Source: Pacificoceanicola sp048553275
GTDB taxonomy: Bacteria; Pseudomonadota; Alphaproteobacteria; Rhodobacterales; Rhodobacteraceae
Direction: 5' to 3'
DNA: 64,000 nucleotides
NCBI RefSeq assembly: GCF_048553275.1
Contig: NZ_JBLZMW010000006.1
Coordinates: 1 to 64,000, forward strand
Every line of letters starts with the position of its first letter. The first letter of the stretch is position 1. The position numbers and the translations under genes are program-made. The notes under the pieces were generated by a model. It saw nothing but the letters and a program-made list of their open reading frames with translations. It did not search any database and was not told where the DNA came from. This document shows positions 9,623 to 17,466 of the stretch, in pieces.

Positions 9623-9883
9623 CGACCTGATCTCAGCGCGGCACGGCGCGTCGCGGACAGCAGGAGCAACGCCCGCTCGGGGAGACATAGAACGTCAGAT
9701 TTTGCGCACGGATGACCACGGACCGTTCAAAATGCCGCAGCCTGCATGATTGACCGGTTCGGGGAAGCGCAGTGCGGCGCTGCCGATGGCCATGGATGAC
9801 CGGAACGGGCCGCTCGCTGCGTGTCCGGCAGCCTTAGACGCGGAGCGTACGAATGGCAGTTTAGAGCGGCAGGGCGACCCTAA
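9623..9883. other. Non-coding stretch after the exporter gene
   Basis: No ORF here has a recognisable product, and the short ORFs on both strands look like chance frames. Together with the repeat at 9884-10045 it makes a 424-base gap between the efflux operon and the XRE gene. Confidence 0.4.
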
Positions 9884-10045
9884 GATGACTAACAAGCTGC
9901 TGAAAAGGTTTCAGAAGCGCACTTCTCGTCTTGTTCGTCGGTCCCCAACGCGATCCATTTTCGTCAACTCGACGAGAGAGCCCGAGAGTTGACGCTCTTA
10001 CGCGTCGAAACTGATCTGACTGGAGTTTTTCAGCAGTCTGCTAAA
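9884..10045. repeat. Possible MITE-like element or IS end pair
   Basis: About 160 bases bounded by matching inverted motifs. The left side has CTGCTGAAAA within AACAAGCTGCTGAAAAGG. The right side has TTTTCAGCAG within GAGTTTTTCAGCAGTCTGC. The 10-base cores are exact reverse complements and flanking bases match partly (about 14 of 20). No transposase frame lies between them. A non-autonomous element, or fused ends of a deleted IS, would explain it. No convincing target-site duplication could be read. Confidence 0.4.
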
Positions 10046-10046
10046 C

Positions 10047-10292
10047 TTAACTGTCATCATCATGTGTTGGCAGCTTCAGTGTCTTATCCGCCGAATCCTT
10101 GAGCTGTTCATTCAGAAACACGGCCGGATCCTCTCCGAGTGCTCTAATCCATTCCCAGGTTTCGATGATATCGAGACGGCGTTCACATAGGTCAACTTTT
10201 GCAATGTAGGAGCGATTGCGCATGAGCAAATTGGAGAGTTGCGTCTGTGAAAGACCCCTCGAGTGACGGAGGCCTACGAGCGTTCGGATCAT
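10047..10292 (-). CDS. Small XRE-type helix-turn-helix regulator
   Basis: An 81-residue protein when started at the ATG at 10292. The frame is open to 10385, but that upstream part is the shadow of an IS21 relic on the other strand. The segment RTLVGLRHSRGLSQTQLSNL followed by YIAKVDLCERRLDIIE is a Cro/C1-type HTH: the second helix is SQTQLSNLL and the recognition helix precedes YIAKVD. The C-terminus is short and acidic. It stands alone between a MITE-like repeat and an IS21 relic, so it may have lost a partner gene or its own promoter. The target is unknown. Confidence 0.7.
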   Translation of the reverse strand: MIRTLVGLRHSRGLSQTQLSNLLMRNRSYIAKVDLCERRLDIIETWEWIRALGEDPAVFLNEQLKDSADKTLKLPTHDDDS

Positions 10293-10560
10293 CACCAAAA
10301 ATCTCAGCTTCTTCGATGGGGCCAGGTCTTCGGCGACGCAGAGATGACAACCGCCCTGCTGGACCGGCTCACTCACCGCTGCCACATTCGGGAAACCGGC
10401 AACGACGGTTACCGCTTCAAGGCCAGTTCAGAAGCCGCAAAGAAATAGCGAAAGGAGACGCCTGCATTGACCACAACGTGACCGCTGAGACATAATTAGG
10501 GTTGGTCAAATCTCGGTGAAAATACCGGGTCACTTCTCAGCGGAAATCAACAAACTGAAA
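10293..10560 (+). mobile_element. IS21-family right-end remnant
   Basis: Contains the 3' end of an istB helper gene and, after it, two imperfect direct repeats: GGTCAAATCTCGGTGAAAAT at about 10504 and GGTCACTTCTCAGCGGAAAT at about 10529. Repeated motifs inside the ends are typical of IS21-family elements. The transposase gene (istA) and the left end are missing, so the element is dead. Its right end lies at about 10550-10560, right against the stop of the GGDEF gene. Confidence 0.65.
10300..10448 (+). pseudogene. istB: IstB ATPase, C-terminal fragment
   Basis: The frame ending at 10448 reads RWGQVFGDAEMTTALLDRL, then HRCHIRETGNDGYRF. This is the characteristic tail of the IS21 helper ATPase IstB (family knowledge: GQVFGD, LLDRL.HR, GNDS.RF). 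The AAA+ core with the Walker motifs is absent. It is a truncated relic, not a working gene. Confidence 0.8.
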
Positions 10561-10561
10561 A

Positions 10562-13500
10562 TCAGGAAGCCGTTGGCAACGGTTCTGGTCGGTGGAGAAG
10601 GTATCCCTGAACGTAGTCCACACCGAGCGCGCGGATGTCGTTCAGAACCTCATCGGTTTCGACGGACTCCGCGATAGTCTTCGCACCGATCTCGTGGGCC
10701 AGATCCACGAAGCATGAGAGCGCCAGTCGCGTAACCCGGCTGGTGCAGATGTCTCGCACGAAGGCACCGTCGAGCTTCAGGTAATCGACGGTCAGCACGT
10801 GCAGGTGGCGGATCGAGGACATGCCGGCGCCGAAATCGTCGAGTGCGATCTTTGCCCCTTTCTCGCGGACATGGCGGGCAAAGAGCGCCACGCGCTCGGT
10901 GTTGTGCAACGCCACGGTCTCCGTAATTTCGAGGCAGAGATGCGCCGCCACCTTCGGGCCCGCCTCCGACAGGATGTCCAGCGCCGCGCGGCAAAACGCC
11001 TCGTCACCGACCGAGGCGCCAGAGACGTTGACACACATAGTTGTCGCGCGCCCGAAGGGACAGTCCGCCACCAGCGTGACCGCTTTGCGCAACATCCACA
11101 GGTCGAGGCCGGAAATGAGACCGGAGCGCTCGGCGACGGGGATGAAGTCACCGGCGCCGATGGGGCGACCGTCGTGGGAAGTAAGGCGCGCCAGGAGTTC
11201 CACCATGGGAAAGTCGGTCCCGGTCAGGCTTCGGACCTGCTGAAAATGCACGTCGACCTTGTCCTCTGCGATAGCGGTTTCGAGAAGTGCATAGACATCG
11301 TCATCCGCAGAGCGCACGATCAGTTCCGCTTCACTCAGTTCCCCGGCAAAAACCACCTGTCCGCGGCCCAATTGTTTCGCACGGTAGCAGGCCGCATCTG
11401 CCGCGCGCATGGCCTCGCCGCGGTTGCCGAAAGAGCGGGTCAGGGAAACGACCCCAATGCTCATGCCCAATAGACGCGCGGAGGGTGCCAGCGCGTGATG
11501 CTCCGCAAGATGCGCGACGTCCGTGCAGACCGCCTCAAGGCGCCGCCGCAGCGCGTTCTCGTCGTCGGCGGTTGCAATAAGCGCGAATTCATCCCCGCCA
11601 AGCCTCGCCACAACGCGGGCGTCGGCGAAACTGGTCTGCAGGATGCGAGCGGTGTCGCGCAGGATGATATCTCCCATGGCATGGCCATGGATGTCATTGA
11701 TCTGCTTGAACACGTCGAGATCGCAAAAGATCAGGAAATTGTCTTCCCGCGTCCCCGGAGATTGGGACAGAAGGCTTGAGAGCGAAGCGGTAAACCAGCG
11801 ACGGTTTGGCAGGCCGGTTGTGTGGTCCAGCGTTGCCTGTTCTTCCATCCGACGCTTGGTTTCGCGCTGCTCGGACACGTCCCGGAACACCATGATCGCT
11901 CCCAGCAGGTCACCTCCGTCAGACAGGATCGGGGCCACGCTATCATCAACGGCGATCAATTTTCCCTGCGGGTTGACCAGAGTGGCGTTGGCTTCGAGGT
12001 TCACGTTTGCCCGCGTGGACAGACAGGCTGCGATCGGGTCGTCGCAGGATTTCCCGGTCACCTCGTTGATGACGCGGAACACGGTATCGGAGACGCGGCC
12101 GCGGGCTTTGTCGAGCTTGATGCCAGTCAATTGTTCTGCGACGGGGTTCATCCACAGCACCCGGCCTGCGGGATCGGCCGTGATCACGCCGTCCCCTATG
12201 CTTCTCAGGCTGGTCTGCAGCCAGCTGCGTTCCCGTTCGAGACGACTGGTCATGGTATGCATTGGCGTCTGATCCCAGCAGGCGCCGATGAGCCGCGCGG
12301 CGTCCTCGCCCGGCTGTTCATGGATCTGAGCGGTGACGCGAAAAGCCTTTGTCTGGCCTTGATGGCGCGTGAGAACCGGCACGTCGAGCGGTTCTCCGTG
12401 GCGCAGGGTACGGTTGATCGCCGCGTGCAGGATCGTGCCCGATTCATCTTCGAGGATGGCCAGCCAATCGCGGAGGGTCGCGGGCGCGGTGCCATTCGAA
12501 GAAAAGTGCTCGGTCATGCGCGCGTCGAAACGGAGGTCGCCGGTTACGATATCGGCTTCCCAGACCCCGATACCCCCGAACCGCACTGCCAGCGACAGCC
12601 GCTCCGTCGTCCGTGCGAGCGCATCCCTTTGCAGTTTGCGGTCCGTGATGTCCTGCACCGCCCCGCTCAGCCGAACGGGGGTGCCGTTCTCCGTGACCAC
12701 CTCCGCAATCGTTCGGATCCAGATTTGTGAGCGCCCGCGTGGCACAAAAGGAAGTTCGAGGTCCCAACCCGTTCCGTTTTCAATGGCCTGGTCCACTGCA
12801 GCTCTCAAGGTCTCCCTTGCCGCTTCGGGATAGAAGGCATAGGCTTCATCGAGCGACTGCGGCACGAAGTCCGCAGCGACGTTGTGCAACCGGCAGGTCT
12901 CCGGGCTCCAGTAAATGGCCCCGTCACGCATATCCACTTCCCAGCCGCCGAAGCCAGCCAGGCGCGAGGCCTTGTCGAGCGTTTCCTCCGCCCGGCGCAA
13001 CATGGTCCTTCCGGCGATGTCCTCCGTGATGTCGACGAAGATGCCGTGCAGCCACTCTGCCTGACCATCGGTGTCGCGCGAGGTCACCTTTCCCGTGATC
13101 CGCACCCAAACCAACCCGCCATTGCGATGTCTCAGCCGGACGCGCCCTTCATAGCTTTCCAACGCGCCAGAAAGATGGGCTTCGATCGTGGAACGTTCGC
13201 GTTCCAGATCAGCGGGGTGGCACAAGGCTCTCCATGTTTCCACTGTGATCGGAGCAAGTTCTTCGGTCTCGTATCCGGCAATCTGTGCCCAGCGATCGTT
13301 TACAATCAGTTCCTTCGTCTGAGCATTGAAGGCCCAGAGCGCGGCACCGGTGCCTTCCAGCAACGCGCCGAGGCGCTCGCGTTTTTGCCGCAACCGGTCT
13401 TCGAGGTCGATCAGGAAGTCGACGTTCTTGAACACAGCCTCAACGAGCCCGGTGTCGAGTTGATCGATCGATGCGAGCGCCAGAAAGCCCGTCCCGTCGG

Positions 13501-13765
13501 AACGTTTGAAGTTCAAGCGAAGGTTTTCCAGCCTGCCGCGCAGGGGTAAACGGGAAATCACTTCCGTGGCCCAGACGGCGGCGGATTCTTCTGTGAGGAA
13601 TGTGTCGAGCTTCTGGCCACACAGGTTCATATCCTGCGCGCCTATATCTGCCACGAAGCGGTGGCTGAAGGCGAGAATCGATCCATCCGTGTCGCAGGTC
13701 ACGAACATTGCGGGAATCGCCGCGAGTTCTGAAATGAAAGATTTTTCTCTCGTTACGGCCTTCAT
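10562..13765 (-). CDS. Multi-PAS diguanylate cyclase/phosphodiesterase (GGDEF-EAL)
   Basis: A 1067-residue soluble signalling protein with no membrane segment. About five PAS/PAC repeats fill residues 1-620 (for example RLRHRNGGLVWVRITG and WLHGIFVDITEDIAG). A GGDEF domain follows with an intact GGDEF at 723-727 in ARLGGDEFALIA. The EAL domain comes after about residue 805. Its signature is altered: ELLAR in place of EALLR, and DDFGAG in place of DDFGTG. The first Glu, the EITET Glu and the LKLDGAF Lys remain. It probably makes and possibly degrades c-di-GMP in response to a cytosolic cue; which activity dominates cannot be read. The stop abuts an IS21 remnant. Confidence 0.9.
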   Translation of the reverse strand: MKAVTREKSFISELAAIPAMFVTCDTDGSILAFSHRFVADIGAQDMNLCGQKLDTFLTEESAAVWATEVISRLPLRGRLENLRLNFKRSDGTGFLALASIDQLDTGLVEAVFKNVDFLIDLEDRLRQKRERLGALLEGTGAALWAFNAQTKELIVNDRWAQIAGYETEELAPITVETWRALCHPADLERERSTIEAHLSGALESYEGRVRLRHRNGGLVWVRITGKVTSRDTDGQAEWLHGIFVDITEDIAGRTMLRRAEETLDKASRLAGFGGWEVDMRDGAIYWSPETCRLHNVAADFVPQSLDEAYAFYPEAARETLRAAVDQAIENGTGWDLELPFVPRGRSQIWIRTIAEVVTENGTPVRLSGAVQDITDRKLQRDALARTTERLSLAVRFGGIGVWEADIVTGDLRFDARMTEHFSSNGTAPATLRDWLAILEDESGTILHAAINRTLRHGEPLDVPVLTRHQGQTKAFRVTAQIHEQPGEDAARLIGACWDQTPMHTMTSRLERERSWLQTSLRSIGDGVITADPAGRVLWMNPVAEQLTGIKLDKARGRVSDTVFRVINEVTGKSCDDPIAACLSTRANVNLEANATLVNPQGKLIAVDDSVAPILSDGGDLLGAIMVFRDVSEQRETKRRMEEQATLDHTTGLPNRRWFTASLSSLLSQSPGTREDNFLIFCDLDVFKQINDIHGHAMGDIILRDTARILQTSFADARVVARLGGDEFALIATADDENALRRRLEAVCTDVAHLAEHHALAPSARLLGMSIGVVSLTRSFGNRGEAMRAADAACYRAKQLGRGQVVFAGELSEAELIVRSADDDVYALLETAIAEDKVDVHFQQVRSLTGTDFPMVELLARLTSHDGRPIGAGDFIPVAERSGLISGLDLWMLRKAVTLVADCPFGRATTMCVNVSGASVGDEAFCRAALDILSEAGPKVAAHLCLEITETVALHNTERVALFARHVREKGAKIALDDFGAGMSSIRHLHVLTVDYLKLDGAFVRDICTSRVTRLALSCFVDLAHEIGAKTIAESVETDEVLNDIRALGVDYVQGYLLHRPEPLPTAS

Positions 13766-14155
13766 TTCGGATGCGCCCTACCAACTACGCTATCGGCAAG
13801 GTTTAATTCACTATGGTTAATAAAGATTAAATCCAGGTGTATATTTGGCCTCGGACCCTGAACCCCATCCAAGCGTCCCTCCCGACGAGCGGCCTGTCGC
13901 GCACGGCAACGCCGACCGCAGAGCTTTCGGGCGTGAGTTTTCGCAGACCGCAGGCACGGCCGTGTTCCATGGCTTTTGCCAAATGGGTTTCGAATGCCAT
14001 CGGCGCAGGGGCGGTCACGTCAGTTCACGTAAACTTTGGGGTTGTTTGGTGAATATGCGGGCTATCGTTCAATGATATCGGGGTATCGCGAAGAGCCCGT
14101 CTCGTTTGGTTTCTCCGGATTGATGGGGGGCTCACATCCGACAGGAGGCATTCAG
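13766..14155. other. Divergent intergenic region, no clear gene
   Basis: A 390-base gap between divergent genes. The AT-rich part near 13800-13835 (TTAATAAAGATTAAATCC) is the likely promoter area of the GGDEF gene. A 63-codon minus-strand ORF (13827-14018) has no recognisable product and no strong ribosome binding site. The promoter of the gene starting at 14156 should lie at about 14040-14140. Confidence 0.4.
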
Positions 14156-14644
14156 ATGAATTCGAACTTTTTCACGCGCAGGGCCGTCCTTGCCACGGGC
14201 GCGGGGGCTGTATTCGCCGGAGTATCCGGCCTGATGGTGCCTGCGCGCGCGCAGGGGCTTGCGCCGACGCCCTCAATGCGGGGCGGGTCCAACAACTACC
14301 GACCGGGCGCGCCGATCGTAGAGAGGATCGGGGGCGGAGGATTCTGGATGACGGGCACCGTGCGCCGAGCGGGCGATGGCGCGCCACTGGCCGGGCAACG
14401 CATTCAGGTCTGGGCCCATACCACGGAAGGCCACGAGCGTGATCCGCACAGCCATGGCGCCACGCTGACTGACGTAAATGGCGTGTTCCGCCTTGAGATG
14501 CCGCAGATCGTCCCGGCCTTCGGCCAACCGCACGGGCATCTTGCCTATGACAGCGATGACTTTGATACTGTGTTTCTGCGCCCGGTCATGTCGCGCAGCA
14601 AAGATACGAGCCTAGAGGCACATTTCGTCCTTCGGCCGGTCTGA
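14156..14644 (+). CDS. Tat-exported intradiol-dioxygenase-like protein
   Basis: A 162-residue secreted protein. It starts with a twin-arginine signal (TRRAVLATGAG) and a likely cleavage after ARA near residue 27. The rest looks like the core of an intradiol ring-cleavage dioxygenase (beta-sandwich; GTVRRAGDGAPLAGQRIQVW, TLTDVNGVFRLEMP, QPHGHLAYDS). The two His of PHGH match the usual PAHIHF ligands. The two Tyr iron ligands are not obvious, so catalysis is doubtful and a transthyretin-like binding role is possible. AGGAGG stands 9 bases before the ATG. It is followed 16 bases later by a membrane haem-type protein, so the two probably act together. Confidence 0.7.
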   Translation: MNSNFFTRRAVLATGAGAVFAGVSGLMVPARAQGLAPTPSMRGGSNNYRPGAPIVERIGGGGFWMTGTVRRAGDGAPLAGQRIQVWAHTTEGHERDPHSHGATLTDVNGVFRLEMPQIVPAFGQPHGHLAYDSDDFDTVFLRPVMSRSKDTSLEAHFVLRPV

Positions 14645-14660
14645 TCAAGGCGGGGAGAGC

Positions 14661-15263
14661 ATGGGCCGGGTGCGCACGATAGGACTTTGGGGCGTGCTTG
14701 CTGTGGCAATTGCCGTGCCCATCGCGGCAGCGGCGGCCAGCCCCCTGCTGGCTTGGCGTGATCCTGTCTACGTTGCCGCCGGATTTGCCGGAATTATTGC
14801 CATGGCAGGTTTGCTTGTCCAACCGCTGCTTGCGGGTGGGGTGATGCCGGGTCTGTCCTTGCGCGGTGCGCGGCGGGTCCACCGCGTGATGGGTGGCTTT
14901 CTTGTCGTGGCGGTGGTGGCCCATGTCGGGGGACTTTGGATCACCAGCCCACCGGACGTGATCGACGCCTTGTTGTTCGCCTCCCCCTCGCCATTCTCGG
15001 CCTGGGGAGTGATTGCCATGTGGGCACTCTTTGCCACCGCGCTGCTGGCCGCGTTCCGCGGGCGGCTGTTATTTAGGACGTGGCGGTTTGGTCATGTGGT
15101 CCTTGCCGTGGTGATCGCCGCAGGCACCGTGATCCACGCGGTGCAGATCGAAGGTACGATGGAGACGGTCTCAAAGGCCGTGCTCTGTGCGCTGATACTG
15201 GCGGCAACGCTCAAGGTTATCCTTGACCTTGGCCTTTTTGCATGGCGGCGCAAATCGCGGTGA
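14661..15263 (+). CDS. Ferric-reductase-like transmembrane protein
   Basis: A 200-residue integral membrane protein with about six hydrophobic segments. Histidines are spaced as expected for bis-haem b ligation (ARRVHRVMGG and VVAHVGGLW; later FGHVVLAV and TVIHAVQIEG). This is the ferric-reductase/NADPH-oxidase transmembrane domain fold. There is no C-terminal FAD/NAD domain, so it needs a separate electron donor. It is probably co-transcribed with the Tat-exported protein upstream (16-base gap), suggesting electron delivery to or from a periplasmic partner. Function beyond that is inference. Confidence 0.7.
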   Translation: MGRVRTIGLWGVLAVAIAVPIAAAAASPLLAWRDPVYVAAGFAGIIAMAGLLVQPLLAGGVMPGLSLRGARRVHRVMGGFLVVAVVAHVGGLWITSPPDVIDALLFASPSPFSAWGVIAMWALFATALLAAFRGRLLFRTWRFGHVVLAVVIAAGTVIHAVQIEGTMETVSKAVLCALILAATLKVILDLGLFAWRRKSR

Positions 15264-15462
15264 GCGAGCTGCGGTAACGGGCGCCCAGCCATCGGCGGTC
15301 TTTGCGCGATCGGCTGATCTTGCTTTGGGGCTGTCGAACGCCGCGCTCTTTGCGGGTCGCGGGGTTTGACGGTCGGGTCACATCGTTGCGGCCTGTGTAT
15401 CTGCTTTCCAATGCGAACCAGACGGAGTAGGCATCCAAATCCTTGAAGATTTGGGGCAGATC

Positions 15463-16008
15463 ATGGCGCAAAATGCCACCATTTATAAAGTCGAACTATC
15501 GGTCTCGGACATGGATCGTCACTATTACGAGACCCACAAGCTGACCGTGGCCAAGCATCCTTCGGAGACGGATCAACGGCTGATGGTGCGCATCCTGGCG
15601 TTTGCGCTCAATGCGCATGAACACTTGGAAATGACCAAGGGCATTTCGACCGATGACGAGCCAGACATTTGGCAGAAAAGCCTGAGCGGGGATCTCGATG
15701 TCTGGGTTGCCCTCGGGCTTCCGAGCGAGAAGGTTATCCGTCAATCCTGCAACAAGGCGGAAAAGGTGATTGTCTACCCCTACGGCGGCAGAACCGCCGA
15801 AATGTGGTGGGAAAAGGTCAAGAACAGCACCACCCGTTTTGACAATCTACACGTGGTCAGCATTTCCGAGGCCGACACCGATGCACTGGCAAAACTGGCA
15901 AACCGCGCGATGAAGCTGCAGGTGAATATTCAGGACGGCGATGTGATGGTCAGCGTCGATGACAGCATCGTTTACGTGACCCCCGTTGAATGGAAGGGGG
16001 CGGCGTAG
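15463..16008 (+). CDS. yaeQ: YaeQ family protein
   Basis: A 181-residue protein, the normal YaeQ length. It begins MAQNATIYKVELSVSDMDR and carries LTVAKHPSETDQRLMVRILA, GDLDVWVALGLPSE and YPYGGRTAEMWWEKVK, all family hallmarks. YaeQ folds like a PD-(D/E)XK nuclease core, but its cellular role is unsettled. A TTG 12 bases upstream could also start the frame; the ATG at 15463 gives the usual N-terminus. The 200 bases before it contain no recognisable gene. Confidence 0.9.
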   Translation: MAQNATIYKVELSVSDMDRHYYETHKLTVAKHPSETDQRLMVRILAFALNAHEHLEMTKGISTDDEPDIWQKSLSGDLDVWVALGLPSEKVIRQSCNKAEKVIVYPYGGRTAEMWWEKVKNSTTRFDNLHVVSISEADTDALAKLANRAMKLQVNIQDGDVMVSVDDSIVYVTPVEWKGAA

Positions 16009-16161
16009 CGCGCCCTCGCAAGTCCCGGATCGAAGCGCTTCTGCCCCGGCCGCCCTGTCATGTGGCTATGACGGGGCTGCGCTCCCAAACCCAATAGAGA
16101 GCGAAATCCTCAAGACCGAAAGCGGCGGGAGGTTGTGGCCCGCGACGCTCCACGGGGTTGC

Positions 16162-16329
16162 TCAAGCCACAGTGAACATCAGATTACCATTTGCGATGAT
16201 GGCGGAACCATCGGCCTTGATGCGTTCGCGACCGTCAAAAACGCCCTTCAGATCTTCGCGGTACAGATCGTGGTGACGCCTGAAAATTCCGGCCCCCCTG
16301 CCGGGCATCGGCCCGCTCGTGCGTGTCAT
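16162..16329 (-). CDS. 55-aa ORF of unknown function
   Basis: A short minus-strand ORF whose ATG overlaps the stop of the frame upstream by four bases (ATGA), an arrangement typical of coupled genes. Its second half reads LYREDLKGVFDGRERIKADG, then SAIIANGNLMFTVA, which has protein-like composition. I do not recognise a family. Because the frame upstream is broken, this may be the surviving tail of the same decayed locus and not a working gene. Confidence 0.3.
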   Translation of the reverse strand: MTRTSGPMPGRGAGIFRRHHDLYREDLKGVFDGRERIKADGSAIIANGNLMFTVA

Positions 16330-16680
16330 CCGCCTTGTCTCCGCTCTTCGAGGAAACCGAGCGGATCGCTGTCCCGGCTGGCAATGTCGAGATTGTCGCC
16401 AACCTTCCAGCGGTCGAAATCTGGCACCAGCCCCAAGCCTTTGTGCGCAATCGGCGCGTCGATGTCGGCGCGCACCGAGCTATCAGGCGCCGAACGCAGG
16501 CTTGTCGTTGCGCTTTGCAAACCAGGTGTCGTCCGGCGCGAACAGTTCGCCCAAAAGATCGTCGCGCTCCGGGCATGTCGACCAATTGGGCAGCCCTATG
16601 AACGTGTATCAAGCCCTCACCGACAAATTCGTCGCGAGGGTCATCGTCGTCCCCCGAGTGAATGTCATGGTCGGACGTGC
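16326..16680 (-). pseudogene. Decayed gene with in-frame stop and frameshift
   Basis: On the minus strand, one frame gives FIGLPNWSTCPERDDLLGEL and continues FAPDDTWFAKRNDKPAFGA to a TGA at 16483-16485. The neighbouring frame carries on with SSVRADIDAPIAHKGLGLV and runs to a stop at 16326, as if one base had been gained or lost. The first part is also cut off from its upstream region by a TGA at 16609-16611. The product family is not recognised. The protein-like quality across the break supports a pseudogene over a chance frame, but only weakly. Confidence 0.35.
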
Positions 16681-16777
16681 GTCGACCGAAGTCCGTCTTC
16701 GCGAAGCGTGCCTCCTCGCGCGCGATGCGATTGGGGCCGCCCGGCTGTTGTTGGCCGAGCGCCCCAACCAAGGTTGA

Positions 16778-17455
16778 TCAGCCAAGCAAGGCCAGGACCT
16801 CTTTCGCCGCGCTGGCAGAGGAGGCCGGGTTCTGGCCGGTGACCAGCTTGCCGTCACGCAGGACAAAATCGGCCCAGTCGTCGCCGCGCTCGAACTGACC
16901 GCCATTGGCTTTCAACATGTCCTCGACAAGGAACGGCACGACGTTTGTCAGGCCAACCGCGTCTTCTTCCGAGTTCGTGAACCCCGTGACACGGCGTCCC
17001 GACATCAGCGATGCGCCATCGGCACCCAGGGTATGGCGGAACACGGCAGGCGCATGGCAGACGGCGCCAACAGGCCGGTCGGCCGCGGCGAAGGCCTCGA
17101 TCAAACGCTTGCTGTCGGCGTCCTCTGCCAGATCCCAAAGCGGGCCGTGCCCGCCGGGATAAAAGATCGCGTCAAAGCCGCTTTCCGTCACATCGGCCAG
17201 TTGGAGCGTCGTGGCGAGGTGCCGCTGCGCGTCCGCATCGTCCTTGAAACGGCGGGTGTCGTCGGTTTGTGTGTCTTCGTTGTCACTGGACGGGTCGATC
17301 GGGGGCTGCCCGCCCTTGGGAGAGGCCAGCGTGATATCCGCGCCCGCGTATTTGAAAACGTAGTAGGGGGCCGCGAATTCTTCGAGCCAGAAGCCGGTCT
17401 TGTTGCCGGTATCGCCCAGTTGATCGTGCGATGTCAGTACCATCAGGATTTTCAC
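16778..17455 (-). CDS. DJ-1/PfpI family protein (Hsp31-like)
   Basis: A 225-residue class-I glutamine-amidotransferase-like protein. The nucleophile elbow is AVCHAPA with C133, and the oxyanion-side motif is FYPGGHGPLWDL. The insert ASPKGGQPPIDPSS is typical of the Hsp31/type-1 GATase-like group. Members act as glyoxalase III or repair glycated or oxidised groups. The gene starts 11 bases after the end of the MDR gene, so both belong to the TetR-controlled detox transcript. Its own activity (methylglyoxal or protein deglycation) is inferred from the family. Confidence 0.88.
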   Translation of the reverse strand: MKILMVLTSHDQLGDTGNKTGFWLEEFAAPYYVFKYAGADITLASPKGGQPPIDPSSDNEDTQTDDTRRFKDDADAQRHLATTLQLADVTESGFDAIFYPGGHGPLWDLAEDADSKRLIEAFAAADRPVGAVCHAPAVFRHTLGADGASLMSGRRVTGFTNSEEDAVGLTNVVPFLVEDMLKANGGQFERGDDWADFVLRDGKLVTGQNPASSASAAKEVLALLG

Positions 17456-17466
17456 AGCTGTGCCTT

